DNA of 64,000 nucleotides from Gilliamella sp. Occ3-1 (GTDB lineage Bacteria > Pseudomonadota > Gammaproteobacteria > Enterobacterales > Orbaceae), in the NCBI RefSeq assembly GCF_001690655.1, contig NZ_LZHQ01000011.1, positions 124,001 through 188,000 on the forward strand, given 5' to 3'. The notes beneath the pieces are model-generated. The model made no database searches and was not told the origin of the DNA. It saw only the letters and a program-made list of their open reading frames with translations. The position numbers were made by a program, and so were the translations under genes. Position 1 is the first letter of the stretch. Each line of letters starts with the position of its first letter. This document shows positions 9,455 to 20,399 of the stretch, piece by piece.

Positions 9455-10117
9455 ATGAAACTTTTTAAAGTGATCACTATGATCGTGTTAGGGCTTTTTT
9501 TAATCAATTGTGATAATTCGAAATCAAAAACTGATGATATGAAACAGAAGGTCGAGCAAACAAGTTCAGATATAAGTGACAAAGCTAATCAATTAGGCTC
9601 AGAAATTGGAGATAAGGCTAGTCAATTAGGCGCAGATATAAGTGATAAGGCTAGTCAGTTAGGTTCAAAAATTGAAGACCAAGTTAAGCAAGTAAGTTCA
9701 GCAGTTAGTGATAAAGCTAAAGATTTGTATGAACAAACAAAATCGGAAAAAGAATATATGCTTAATAAGGTAGAAGAAGGTAATTATAGTGTGGCTCAAG
9801 ATATGATGATTAAGGCGATTAAAACAAAACTACCTGTAACCATTGATCCGAGCACCACTTTAGTTGATGTATCGACAAATAGCAATGAAATTAATTATAA
9901 ATATATAGTGAATAATCTGACTAAAGATGCATTACAGGCTGAAAGCAATCAAAAAAATTTAAAAAACAAATTGGTTGCGTTTTATTGTGGTGATGACTCT
10001 AGTATGAAGACACTAAGATTAGTATTCCCTAGAGGAGCTAATTATAATTATTATATCAATGATGATAAAGTCCTTTCAGTGGACGTAAAATCGAGTGATT
10101 GTGATAATAATGATTAA
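9455..10117 (+). CDS. Predicted lipoprotein with 11-residue helical repeats
   Basis: I do not recognise this 220-residue protein by name. It starts with a short signal peptide ending LFLINC (Cys19), a lipobox with an unusual Asn at -1. Asp follows the Cys, which in E. coli would hold a lipoprotein in the inner membrane. Residues ~35-90 consist of an 11-residue repeat of the type ISDKASQLGSE, five or so copies, predicted amphipathic helix or coiled coil. Residues ~105-215 form a separate globular domain (LPVTIDPSTTLVDV, then YKYIVNN and NYNYYINDDK) with two Cys near the end. A broken second copy of the same domain lies directly downstream (10265-10673). AGAAAGGAAA precedes the ATG. Function unknown; an envelope role is inference. 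Confidence 0.75.
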   Translation: MKLFKVITMIVLGLFLINCDNSKSKTDDMKQKVEQTSSDISDKANQLGSEIGDKASQLGADISDKASQLGSKIEDQVKQVSSAVSDKAKDLYEQTKSEKEYMLNKVEEGNYSVAQDMMIKAIKTKLPVTIDPSTTLVDVSTNSNEINYKYIVNNLTKDALQAESNQKNLKNKLVAFYCGDDSSMKTLRLVFPRGANYNYYINDDKVLSVDVKSSDCDNND

Positions 10118-10167
10118 ATATATTTTAGTTTAATCTGAATAAAATAAATAGTTAAAATTTATTGGTA

Positions 10168-10193
10168 AAAAAGGGCTTATCAAAGCCCTTTTT
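10168..10193 (+). terminator. Terminator of the repeat lipoprotein gene
   Basis: AAAAAGGGCTT pairs with AAGCCCTTTTT around a 4-base loop (stem 10168-10178 with 10183-10193), and the 3' arm ends in a T-run. It lies 50 bases after the stop codon of the gene ending at 10117. Confidence 0.8.
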
Positions 10194-10264
10194 ATTGTTT
10201 CTTTAGTTTGAAACTGTAAAATATTATATTGTTCTGACGTCAGTATTTTAAATAATTGGTAAAA

Positions 10265-10673
10265 ATGAAACTTGCAGAATCAATATTTGCAAGTTTAGTG
10301 AGTTTAGTCCTTTTCAGTTGCGTTAATTTAAAATTCAATGCCAATTTAAAAAGTTGTGATTTTTTTAAAATATAGGTATCAATTTTTTGCAAAATACCAT
10401 TATTAATAAAGAATAAAAAATTTTTCCAGTTAAAATTGATGTAAAAACTAATTTAGTTGAAATAGCAAAAGATAATAGATTACTTAATTATAAATATGTT
10501 ATTAATGCTTCAATAGATAACGGAAATATCGAAAAAATCTTTACTGTAGTAATAACCTACAACTTAAACGGTATAGAGACGCATTTCTAAATGGTGTCAG
10601 TTATAATATACTATATTAATGATGAAAAGTTTTTAGTGTGCAATTGGCGCCAGCTTCTTGTACTGCTGATTAA
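10265..10673 (+). pseudogene. Decayed paralogue of the upstream lipoprotein
   Basis: An ATG at 10265 opens a clean lipoprotein signal (MKLAESIFASLVSLVLFSC) and then hits a stop after about 36 codons. Further on, another frame (from about 10425) reads FPVKIDVKTNLVEIAKD, then LNYKYVINAS, which corresponds to LPVTIDPSTTLVDV and INYKYIVNN of the gene at 9455-10117. After one more stop and a shift the frame reads YYINDEK and then SVQLAPASCTAD before TAA at 10671, matching the end of the intact copy. The 11-residue repeats are absent. So this is a tandem duplicate broken by several stops and frameshifts. Confidence 0.75.
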
Positions 10674-10714
10674 AATAATTTAATTTTTTGATATAATTTT
10701 AATCAAAATAACAT

Positions 10715-10742
10715 AAAAAACAGGGAGATCATCACCCTGTTT
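10715..10742 (-). terminator. Terminator of the MFS gene
   Basis: AAACAGGG (10718-10725) pairs with CCCTGTTT (10735-10742). On the minus strand the stem is followed by TTTTTT (complement of A 10715-10720), a few bases after the stop of the transporter gene. Confidence 0.75.
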
Positions 10743-10750
10743 TAGTCATT

Positions 10751-11992
10751 TTATTCTAGTTCTTTACCTTTTGTTTCAGGTATTAAAAATACGAATGCAG
10801 CTGCTGATAATAAATAAGCTGCTGACAGTAAAGCTAATGCGTAGCTAATTGAGTAAACAGTAGCTAAATATGCAATTAGAACTTGCGATATTCCAGCAAT
10901 TCCTCGACCCACATTAAAAATAATATTTTCAGCACTTGAGCGAGCATCTGTCGGATAGTGTTCAGCAAGTAATGCTCCGTAGCCACCCATCATCCCATTG
11001 ACAAAAAAGCCAATTGCTGAACCAAATATGATTAATATAAACATATCAGTTTGATGAAAATAAAACCAAATTGAAACTGCTGAAACGAATAAAAATAGGA
11101 TATAAGAAGGACGGCGACCAAATTTATCACATAACCAACCAAAAATTAAGATCCCTAGTGACATACCAATTGTTGTTGAAATGGTCCAGAACATTGTATT
11201 TTTAAATGGTAATTTGAGTTCAGTTGCAATCATATTGGGCATCCAAACCATGAGTCCATAAAAACCAAAATTTTGTACTGCACAAGCAATAGTTAACCCG
11301 GTTGTAGTTGCTATAGTTCGAGGATTTTTAAATAATTTGCCAATGGCAATTTTATTTTTGTTTTGAGCTTTTAAATTTTGCCAGATTTCTGGTTCTTTTA
11401 GACCTTTACGTGTCCAAGCAACAAATAGAGCTGGCAGTACCCCTATGGCAAAAGCCCAGCGCCAACCATAAATTTCACCAATAAAATTGACGGTTAATGC
11501 AGCTAAAATGATACCAGCTTGAAAGCCTAATGCAACAATGGATGTTGCTCTTGAACGTTTATTTTTAGGCCAGCTTTCAGAAACTAGAGTCATACCAATT
11601 CCAAATTCACCACCAAGACCAAGTCCACTTAAAAAGCGAAAAATTAAAAAGCATTCATAGTTAGGTGAAATTGCACATAACCCAGTGAAAAGAGAAAATA
11701 TTAAAATAGTCCATGAAAAGACTCTTACTCGACCATATTTATCGGCAAGGATACCAAATAAAATACCGCCTAATACGGCGCCAAGTAAGGTTACTGATGT
11801 TAAGGTTCCTAAATCAGCTTTAGTTAGGTTAAAGCTGGTCGAGATTAGACTAAAACATACACCTAAAATCATCATATCCATGCCATCAAGTGCGTAACCG
11901 ACAGTGGATGCAAAAAGGGTTCTTTTTTGATACGGGGTTGTGTGTTCGTTTTCACTTTCTGCTTGCAAGGCTATGTTTGCTTCAGTTTTCAT
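10751..11992 (-). CDS. MFS transporter, sugar-acid/aromatic-acid:proton symporter type
   Basis: This 413-residue protein is a 12-helix major facilitator. Landmarks are GYALDGMDMM in the first helix, the loop 2-3 signature FGILADKYGRV, a second copy of the signature FGWLCDKFGRR after the central loop, and RFLSGLGLGGE in helix 4. The Asp in helix 1 (YALDGMD) and the helix-4 signature are typical of the carboxylate carriers related to NanT, YjhB and PcaK. The ligand cannot be read from the sequence; organic acids or sugar acids are likely. It stands alone with its own terminator and no catabolic genes beside it. Confidence 0.8.
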   Translation of the reverse strand: MKTEANIALQAESENEHTTPYQKRTLFASTVGYALDGMDMMILGVCFSLISTSFNLTKADLGTLTSVTLLGAVLGGILFGILADKYGRVRVFSWTILIFSLFTGLCAISPNYECFLIFRFLSGLGLGGEFGIGMTLVSESWPKNKRSRATSIVALGFQAGIILAALTVNFIGEIYGWRWAFAIGVLPALFVAWTRKGLKEPEIWQNLKAQNKNKIAIGKLFKNPRTIATTTGLTIACAVQNFGFYGLMVWMPNMIATELKLPFKNTMFWTISTTIGMSLGILIFGWLCDKFGRRPSYILFLFVSAVSIWFYFHQTDMFILIIFGSAIGFFVNGMMGGYGALLAEHYPTDARSSAENIIFNVGRGIAGISQVLIAYLATVYSISYALALLSAAYLLSAAAFVFLIPETKGKELE

Positions 11993-12175
11993 GCATACCT
12001 CTAGTTTTTAAAAATAGATGTCACTTAAAATTTGCGTTTTATGATGTTTAATTTGTGATTAAACGGAGGGTAAATTAAAGCGGGGCAAGTATATACTTAA
12101 AACTAATAAAAAGCCAAGCTTAATGCCCTAAACAGTCGTTTTATCTGTCGATTTTATTATCGGTAGTTGATTTAT

Positions 12176-13288
12176 TTAATCTTCAGCAAAGTACCAATAA
12201 CCTTTGTTGACAAGATCAAGCATGACTTTAAGCGTGTTTTTATCCTGTAACTGTTCGTAATATAGTGTTTCAGTTTCACAAAGTAGATCAATGATAGGCA
12301 TTGGTAAGTCAATTTTTTCACCATGAATATAGCCAAAATCACCTACTTTAAAGATTCGAATACTTTGTACACGGCGTAGCTCTGCACTCGTTTTTAGTAA
12401 TGATTCAAATTCTTCATAATTGTATGGTGGTTCAACGGGTACAATATTTAGATCGTGCATTGGTAAAGTAATGTGTCTACCGAACCAATCGTTAAATAAT
12501 GAAGGTGTTTTGATTAGGTCAATAATTTGATCTTGTACCTTTGTTAATTCATAAGGTTGAACTCGATGAGGATCGTTAGGTAGCTTTAAATCTGGATCTT
12601 GATAATAAATACTAATTGGTAGGTTATCAATGACATAATCAGCAAAGCTACTTAGTAGTTGTTGTGATGTTTGTATCATAAAACCGACAGAATAACTTAA
12701 TGATTCTCCAATTGATGTACCATTATGCGGACAACCTGTTGGGATATATAGAATATCGCCTGTGGCGATATCTTCGTCAATGATTGGTTGATATTCTTTT
12801 ACATGTAATAATGCTTTGTGTGCATTAAATTGTTTATAATTTGGATCGCGATCGCCAACTTGCCAGTGCCTGCTCCCCATGCCTTGGATAATAAATACAT
12901 CATAATTATCAATATGAGGTCCAACTCCGGCGCCTTGTGTTGCGTAAGAAATCATTAGATCATCAAATTGCCATTGTGGAAGGCATTTAAACGGCTTAAG
13001 TAAGGTCGCCGCTTGTTCATGCCAATGGTCAACAGCTTGTACTAACAAGCTCCAATGATCTTTACCTAAGTTATCGTATTGAGTAAATGGCCCAAATTTA
13101 GCATCCCAAACACCATCTTTATTAGAAACAATTCGGCTATCAATTTCTTCTTCCATCGCTAAACCAGCTAGTTCGTCTGGAGTTATAGGATCAATAAAAT
13201 TAACAAATGCTTTGCGTAAGATTACCGGTTTTTTTTGCCAATAGTTTGTTAAAAAATCATCCCAATCAATAGTTAATTTATAATTCAT
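12176..13288 (-). CDS. roxA: 50S ribosomal protein L16 arginine hydroxylase
   Basis: RoxA (YcfD) is a cupin/JmjC 2-oxoglutarate- and Fe(II)-dependent oxygenase that hydroxylates an arginine of ribosomal protein L16. The iron ligands are visible as His125 and Asp127 in GPHIDNYDVF and His188 in GCPHNG, at the same spacing as in the E. coli enzyme (373 aa, here 370). The C-terminal ~150 residues form the dimerisation and winged-helix part. The ATG overlaps the last codons of the tatD-family gene upstream, so the two are co-transcribed and coupled. It ends the run pgpB-lapA-lapB-tatD-roxA. Confidence 0.93.
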   Translation of the reverse strand: MNYKLTIDWDDFLTNYWQKKPVILRKAFVNFIDPITPDELAGLAMEEEIDSRIVSNKDGVWDAKFGPFTQYDNLGKDHWSLLVQAVDHWHEQAATLLKPFKCLPQWQFDDLMISYATQGAGVGPHIDNYDVFIIQGMGSRHWQVGDRDPNYKQFNAHKALLHVKEYQPIIDEDIATGDILYIPTGCPHNGTSIGESLSYSVGFMIQTSQQLLSSFADYVIDNLPISIYYQDPDLKLPNDPHRVQPYELTKVQDQIIDLIKTPSLFNDWFGRHITLPMHDLNIVPVEPPYNYEEFESLLKTSAELRRVQSIRIFKVGDFGYIHGEKIDLPMPIIDLLCETETLYYEQLQDKNTLKVMLDLVNKGYWYFAED

Positions 13289-14063
13289 TTAATTTTCCTT
13301 GAAGATTGAATAACTGGCAAAAATTATGGGCGGTTTTTTGGGCTATATCCTCTAAAGAAACACCTTTTAAAGCAGATAAATATTGTGCAACTACACGAAC
13401 ATACGCGGGTTGGTTTTCTTTCCCTCGATATGGTACGGGAGCAAGATAAGGTGAGTCTGTTTCGACCAAGATACGATCAAGCGGAACATATTTAGCAACT
13501 TCGCGTAGGGCCTCGGCATTTTTAAAGGTGATAATCCCTGAAAAAGAAATATAAAAACCAAGATCCAATAGTTGTTTTGCTGTTTCGATATCTTCTGTAA
13601 AACAGTGCAAAACACCAGAGTGGACATGCTCATCTTTTAAAATTCTTAAAGTGTCTTCTTTAGCATTACGTGTATGGACAATAACGGGTTTGCTTAGTTT
13701 TCGTCCTAATCGAATATGTTCTTTAAATATAGTTTGCTGTAGTTCTAGATTATCTTGTTGGTAGTAATAATCAAGCCCCGTTTCACCAAGTGCAATGACG
13801 TTGTCTTCTTGTGCTAAAGTTTGAAAGCGTTTGGCATCGTAGGTTTCTTCATCAAGATTAAGTGGATGAATCCCACACGAGAAAGAGCATTGAGTTTGAT
13901 AAGGCGTAAGTCTATGTTTCATCGATTCATAGCCCGACAGAGTTGTTGCCACGCTTAGGCAATGTTTAACGTCATTGTTGGTAGCTTCTTGTAAAATATC
14001 TTTTATAGATTTAGTACTAAAGTCTAAACTATCTAAATGGCAGTGTGAATCAATTAAAAACAT
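13278..14063 (-). CDS. ycfH: TatD-family metal-dependent hydrolase, YcfH type
   Basis: This is a TIM-barrel metal-dependent hydrolase of the TatD deoxyribonuclease family. The metal-binding DSHCHLD begins at residue 4, GETGLDYYY follows near residue 90, then VIVHTRNA, LHCFTED and the VETDSPYLAP signature. I set the start at 14063 (MFLIDSHCHL) because it aligns with YcfH and has AAGAGA five bases upstream; an upstream in-frame Met at 14105 would add 14 residues inside the preceding gene's tail. It lies 22 bases after lapB and overlaps roxA by 11 bases. The cellular substrate of YcfH is uncertain; 3'-5' exonuclease activity is known for the family. Confidence 0.93.
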   Translation of the reverse strand: MFLIDSHCHLDSLDFSTKSIKDILQEATNNDVKHCLSVATTLSGYESMKHRLTPYQTQCSFSCGIHPLNLDEETYDAKRFQTLAQEDNVIALGETGLDYYYQQDNLELQQTIFKEHIRLGRKLSKPVIVHTRNAKEDTLRILKDEHVHSGVLHCFTEDIETAKQLLDLGFYISFSGIITFKNAEALREVAKYVPLDRILVETDSPYLAPVPYRGKENQPAYVRVVAQYLSALKGVSLEDIAQKTAHNFCQLFNLQGKLNEL

Positions 14064-14085
14064 AAAAATCTCTTTTTTATTTATC

Positions 14086-15255
14086 TTAATGTTGTTCAAA
14101 ATCACGAACAGGTTTTATTGTTGACCATGAACGGCAAGCAGGGCATAACCAGTAAAGCGAGTTAACTGTGAACCCACATTTTTGGCATCGATAATTGGGT
14201 ACCGTTTTTATTTGTTCGCCAACCATGTTGCGTAAAAGTAAAAGGCTTTCTCTGGCTTTACCTTTTTCTGCATCAGCAACATGATAATTCATTAGTCGGT
14301 AAAATCCTTTTAAATTAGGATGTTTAATTAATTCGCGATACATGTAGTATTGTGCAGCATCTAGGCCTTTTTCTTTTTCTATAATATCAGCAAGCATTAA
14401 TTCGGCTACATTACCGGTATCTTGATCGACACATAATTGTAAAAATTCTTGAAATTCATGTTGATTATTTAGCTTTAGGTAGCAATCTTTTAATAAAGGT
14501 AATGCTTCGCCAATAAAAGTTTTGTCTTGTTGTAATATTTGTTTAAAAGATTTGACAGCTTGCTCTGTTTTGTTTTGTACCATAAGAACTTGCCCCAACA
14601 TGAGTGAAGTACGAGCACATTTAGTGTCTGCCATTGCTGATTTTTGTAATAGGCTATTGGCTTTATCGAGATCATCATTAGCAATAGCCAGTGATGCCAA
14701 TTCACAATAAAATTGTGCAATATCGGTTTTATATTTTTCATTGCCAAGTTTGACCAATTTAGTTGCTATGTTGATGGCATTTATCCATTCACTGGTTGAT
14801 TGATATATGATAATAAGTTGCTGTAATGCATGTTGCTGAAAATCTTCTTCATCAATTAATTGCAAAAACGTCTTTTCAGCACGATCATAAAGACCGGCAA
14901 CCATATAATCACGACCTAGTTGTTGAATAGCTAATAGTCTCTGTTCGAATGTTAAAGATGAGCTCTCTAATAGTGCTTGATGAATACGGATCGCTCTATC
15001 AACTTCACCCCGAGAGCGAAATAAGTTACCTAATGTTAAATGCGCCTCAAGTGTGCCATCGTCTTCTTTTAGCATGTCTAAAAAAAGATCGACAGCTTTA
15101 TCTTTTTGATTAGATAAAAGAAAATTCAAACCATCAACATATTCACGAGATAGACGGTTAGATTCATTTAGATATTTTTGTTTTGCATTTCTGTCACCCA
15201 TATACCAACCGTATGCGGCGGCAATAGGGAGCAACAAAAATAACAGTTCAAACAT
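14086..15255 (-). CDS. lapB: Lipopolysaccharide assembly protein B
   Basis: LapB (YciM) is an essential inner-membrane protein that, with FtsH, sets the amount of LpxC and thereby the rate of LPS synthesis. The 389 residues begin with one membrane helix (FELLFLLLPIAAAYGWYMGDR) that should leave the rest in the cytoplasm. About nine TPR helices pairs follow, and the C-terminus is a rubredoxin-like metal knuckle with CQKC and CPAC (residues ~358-375). The length equals that of E. coli LapB. It follows lapA by 12 bases. Nothing abnormal is seen. Confidence 0.95.
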   Translation of the reverse strand: MFELLFLLLPIAAAYGWYMGDRNAKQKYLNESNRLSREYVDGLNFLLSNQKDKAVDLFLDMLKEDDGTLEAHLTLGNLFRSRGEVDRAIRIHQALLESSSLTFEQRLLAIQQLGRDYMVAGLYDRAEKTFLQLIDEEDFQQHALQQLIIIYQSTSEWINAINIATKLVKLGNEKYKTDIAQFYCELASLAIANDDLDKANSLLQKSAMADTKCARTSLMLGQVLMVQNKTEQAVKSFKQILQQDKTFIGEALPLLKDCYLKLNNQHEFQEFLQLCVDQDTGNVAELMLADIIEKEKGLDAAQYYMYRELIKHPNLKGFYRLMNYHVADAEKGKARESLLLLRNMVGEQIKTVPNYRCQKCGFTVNSLYWLCPACRSWSTIKPVRDFEQH

Positions 15256-15267
15256 AATAACCTATTC

Positions 15268-15570
15268 TTAATTAGCTTTAGTTGTGTTTATTTGCTTATT
15301 AGTCATGCCTTCATCGTATTTTTTTTGTAATTTATTTAGTTTACGTTTTGTTGATGAGTGCTGTAATTTAGATTTTAGAAAGAAAATACCGGTTAATATC
15401 CAACCAAATATAAAGCCTGAACCAAATAAAATTGCTATTAATCCCGATAGGTGAATTTCAGTTTTAGCTATCAAATAATTGAATGTTACTATCTGATTGT
15501 TAGCTGAACTCATTGCTATTGAGATGGCAAAAATGATGATTATAAATAAAATTGATATAACAAATTTCAT
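15268..15570 (-). CDS. lapA: Lipopolysaccharide assembly protein A
   Basis: LapA (YciS) is a 100-residue inner-membrane protein with two hydrophobic helices (residues ~4-22 and ~42-68) and a basic, coiled-coil-like tail (KLNKLQKKYDEG). It partners LapB in control of LPS assembly. It is identified by size, topology and its place directly before lapB and after pgpB, the same order as in E. coli. Sequence conservation of this family is low, so context carries much of the weight. Confidence 0.88.
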   Translation of the reverse strand: MKFVISILFIIIIFAISIAMSSANNQIVTFNYLIAKTEIHLSGLIAILFGSGFIFGWILTGIFFLKSKLQHSSTKRKLNKLQKKYDEGMTNKQINTTKAN

Positions 15571-15728
15571 TATGTTGACCTTTCTTTTTGATTTTTAATT
15601 AAACTTTTTGTTTTTTCTCGTCTATTTTTGTAAATTCTTTATATGTTTGGCTTGTTAGGCTGTTAATTATAACTTTCTAAAATAAAAGTAGTTCGTTGTA
15701 AATGACACTTTATCAAAGTATTTAACAA

Positions 15729-16448
15729 TTATTTGTCTACTATATGCCATTTTTTAGCATAAAAATAGCAGATTAATGAAATAATCCATGAGATTAATAT
15801 ACTTGTTATTATGTCAATTGGGCTGTGCATTCCTAATAATAATCTGCTTAATTCAATAAATATTGTCCAAATAATGATAAATGATATTATCGCATAGTGT
15901 TGTTTAAATTTTAGCAATGTTAAAGCTAATAATGCCCAAGTTACAGCTAATAAGGTATGCCCAGAGGGTAAAGCGTATCCAGTTTCATTTTGCCAGTGGT
16001 TTGATAGCCAACTTGGAATTGTTAATGAATTTTTAAATAATTGATGGATAAATTCTTTTCTTTCTGATAGAGATTTCGAATAAAATTGTTGATCACTAAT
16101 ATTATATTCCTGAGCCATCCAAAGTACATAAGGCCGTGATTCAGCTATTTGTGATTTTAAAAGGCTTTTAATTATTTGCCCACTTAATATTGCGCTAACA
16201 AGAAGTAACCATAATAATATAATTCTTTTTTTTGTTTTTTTTTGTAATAACAGACAAAATGCAATAAATAAGATTGTTGAGGTGATTATTCCCCAAGGGA
16301 AACTTGCCGTTTCAGTTATTAAGAATAAATATTTAGATGTATTATTTAAGGACACTGGTTGCCAATGCCAATTTATGGCTATAATAGTAAAAGGAACAGC
16401 TAGGAAAATAGCCAATAAGACTATTGTTTTTTTTATTACTAACCTCAT
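15729..16448 (-). CDS. pgpB: Phosphatidylglycerophosphatase B / undecaprenyl-pyrophosphate phosphatase family
   Basis: This 239-residue membrane protein is a PAP2-type lipid phosphatase. The three catalytic motifs are visible: K-x6-RP in KSQIAESRP (~105-115), PSGH in ALPSGHTL (~165) and SR-x5-H-x3-D in SRLLLGMHSPID (~210). About six membrane helices surround them. E. coli PgpB (254 aa) dephosphorylates phosphatidylglycerophosphate and undecaprenyl pyrophosphate at the periplasmic face; the same is inferred here. It is divergent from ribA and precedes lapAB, as in E. coli. Confidence 0.9.
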   Translation of the reverse strand: MRLVIKKTIVLLAIFLAVPFTIIAINWHWQPVSLNNTSKYLFLITETASFPWGIITSTILFIAFCLLLQKKTKKRIILLWLLLVSAILSGQIIKSLLKSQIAESRPYVLWMAQEYNISDQQFYSKSLSERKEFIHQLFKNSLTIPSWLSNHWQNETGYALPSGHTLLAVTWALLALTLLKFKQHYAIISFIIIWTIFIELSRLLLGMHSPIDIITSILISWIISLICYFYAKKWHIVDK

Positions 16449-16554
16449 TTATAAACTCAATTAAGTATAAATTGCTTTTGCTTAATATTTTAGCATAGAA
16501 GATAAATTTATTTTTATAAAATCTTATTTATGCTTATTAAAAATGGAGATAATA

Positions 16555-17166
16555 ATGCAATTAAAACGTGTTGCACAAGCAAAATTACCAACGCCTTGGG
16601 GATGTTTTATTATTGTTGGATTTGAAGAAATTGCAACAAAAAAGGATCATGTCGCATTAGTATTTGGTGATATATCTGGCGATACACCAGTTCTTACAAG
16701 AATTCATTCTGAATGCTTAACAGGTGATGCACTTTTTAGCCTACGCTGCGATTGTGGCTTTCAGTTAAAAGCAGCATTAAAACAAATTGCAAAGGAAGGT
16801 AAAGGGATTTTAATTTATCACCGGCAAGAAGGCCGCAATATTGGTTTATTGAATAAAATCAGAGCTTATGCGCTACAAGATCAAGGTTTGGATACGGTTG
16901 AAGCTAATGAACAATTGGGGTTTGCAGCAGACGAACGCGATTTCACTCTATGCGCAGATATGCTAACTTTATTAGGCGTATCACAAATTCGCCTACTAAC
17001 TAATAATCCAGAAAAAATACGAGTACTTGAACAGTCTGGCATTAAAATTATGCAACGGGTGCCATTAGAAGTTGGCGAAAATCCAAATAACGAACATTAT
17101 TTAGAAACAAAAGCAAATAAAATGGGACACTTGCTTCATCTTAATCACTATAATTGTAAGCATTAA
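16555..17166 (+). CDS. ribA: GTP cyclohydrolase II
   Basis: RibA opens the imidazole ring of GTP, the first step of riboflavin synthesis. The zinc cysteines are Cys54, Cys65 and Cys67 ([17 protein letters not shown]), and the [10 protein letters not shown] and NNP segments are intact. I place the start at 16555 (MQLKRVA): GGAG lies six bases upstream and the protein then has 203 residues, close to E. coli's 196. The frame could begin four codons earlier. It is a single gene with a terminator at 17242-17275. I saw no FMN riboswitch in the short leader. Confidence 0.96.
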   Translation: MQLKRVAQAKLPTPWGCFIIVGFEEIATKKDHVALVFGDISGDTPVLTRIHSECLTGDALFSLRCDCGFQLKAALKQIAKEGKGILIYHRQEGRNIGLLNKIRAYALQDQGLDTVEANEQLGFAADERDFTLCADMLTLLGVSQIRLLTNNPEKIRVLEQSGIKIMQRVPLEVGENPNNEHYLETKANKMGHLLHLNHYNCKH

Positions 17167-17241
17167 AGAGTTAGGTAAATCAAGACAATTTGTTGGTTTG
17201 CGATTGAATTTATCTTGAATAATAAAAATAATTTGGTAATA

Positions 17242-17275
17242 AAAACTCAAAATACAAAATATTATTTTGAGTTTT
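17242..17275 (+). terminator. Terminator region of ribA
   Basis: AAAACTCAAAATA (17242-17254, read from 17242) pairs perfectly over 13 bp with TATTTTGAGTTTT (17263-17275) around an 8-base AT loop, 75 bases after the ribA stop. The 3' arm ends TTTT. Confidence 0.65.
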
Positions 17276-17351
17276 GTAGTTAATTGGTATAAAAGATGGA
17301 TTTTAATTTAGGTTTATGTGGTGTTCTGCCAGTTATTTAGCCCGTTTCATA

Positions 17352-17540
17352 TCAATCTTTATCAGTGTGTAGTACACCACCATTAGCAATTTGATCTTTA
17401 GATAATTCGTGCATAATGATTTGAACTGCTTCTGGTTTACATTTAAGGGTTTCAACGATGGCATTAGTTACCCGTTTTGCCATTTCTCTTTTTTGCTCTA
17501 CAGTGCGACCTTCTAAAAAGTCTATAACGACATTAGGCAT
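17352..17540 (-). CDS. 4-oxalocrotonate tautomerase-family enzyme
   Basis: This 62-residue protein has the tautomerase fold of 4-oxalocrotonate tautomerase: Pro2 follows the initiator Met and becomes the catalytic N-terminal proline, and the strand-helix pattern VVIDFLEGRTVEQKREMAK is typical. The usual Arg11/Arg39 pair is only partly matched (Arg12 is present), so the true substrate is open. A very strong AGGAGG precedes the ATG. It lies 9 bases after luxS and is co-transcribed with it. The ring-cleavage pathway in which 4-OT classically acts is not present in this window. Confidence 0.85.
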   Translation of the reverse strand: MPNVVIDFLEGRTVEQKREMAKRVTNAIVETLKCKPEAVQIIMHELSKDQIANGGVLHTDKD

Positions 17541-17549
17541 AGATACCTC

Positions 17550-18068
17550 CTAGTGATTATTAATTTGGGCAAGTTGCTCATCAGTTAATGCGATTTCATC
17601 ATTATGGCATATGCTAATGCCAGATTTTATAATTTGTTCAGCAATGTCTTGAGCTTCATCTAATGAGTGCATTTTATAGGTACCACATTGATACTCGTTT
17701 AATTCAGGAATCTGGTTTTGCGATTTAACATTTAAGACGTTATGCATTGATTTTAGCCATGCATCGACAACTAATGCCTCATTCGGATTGCCAATTAAGC
17801 TCATATAAAAACCTGTGCGGCATCCCATTGGTGAAATATCGATTATTTCAACTTTATCACTGTTAAGATGATCTCGCATAAAACCAGCAAATAAATGTTC
17901 TAATGTATGAATTCCTTTTTCTGGAAGGTTGTCTTTGTTTGGAATGGTAAAGCGTAGATCAAACACAGTAATGTTGTCACCTTTTGGGGTTGCCATTGTT
18001 TTTGCAATTCTCACAAAGGGCGCTTTCATTTTTGTGTGATCAACTTTAAAACTGTCTAGTAAAGGCAT
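17550..18068 (-). CDS. luxS: S-ribosylhomocysteine lyase (AI-2 synthase)
   Basis: LuxS cleaves S-ribosylhomocysteine to homocysteine and DPD, the precursor of autoinducer-2, as part of the activated methyl cycle. Metal ligands His54 and His58 (HTLEHLF) and Cys128 (YQCGTYKM) and the catalytic Cys83 (PMGCRTGFY) are all present in 172 residues, the usual length. AGGAGG is placed well before the ATG. The downstream tautomerase is in the same transcript. No Pfs gene is in the window. Confidence 0.97.
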   Translation of the reverse strand: MPLLDSFKVDHTKMKAPFVRIAKTMATPKGDNITVFDLRFTIPNKDNLPEKGIHTLEHLFAGFMRDHLNSDKVEIIDISPMGCRTGFYMSLIGNPNEALVVDAWLKSMHNVLNVKSQNQIPELNEYQCGTYKMHSLDEAQDIAEQIIKSGISICHNDEIALTDEQLAQINNH

Positions 18069-18138
18069 AATGTCCTCCTTGTTATTTGATAATTGTTATT
18101 CTAATCAATTTGCTAATAAGTACCAGTAAATTTTATAT

Positions 18139-20229
<2,091 letters not shown>

Positions 20230-20346
20230 TTAAATTAAAATGTAGGTTTTGGGAAAATCATTACAAATAGATTAATTTAACTATAAATCATTCCTAGCTA
20301 AATTAACTTATTCAAATGAATAGGTTATATCGATATTAATTTTTAG

Positions 20347-20366
20347 CCACCAACCTAAGTTGGTGG
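20347..20366 (-). terminator. Hairpin between zipA and ligA
   Basis: CCACCAAC (20347-20354) and GTTGGTGG (20359-20366) form a perfect 8-bp stem with the loop CTAA in the 182-base gap downstream of zipA. No T-run follows on the minus strand, so termination is uncertain. Confidence 0.4.
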
Positions 20367-20399
20367 AATTTTATAAAAGATTTGCTGAAAAGACGACAG

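Noticed and set aside
9560..9680. Short regular DNA repeats that could suggest a CRISPR array
   Set aside because: They are 33-base repeats in frame inside a lipoprotein gene and code for an 11-residue repeat; there are no spacers or cas genes.
16449..16554. FMN riboswitch before ribA
   Set aside because: The leader is short, AT-rich and lacks the conserved RFN segments.
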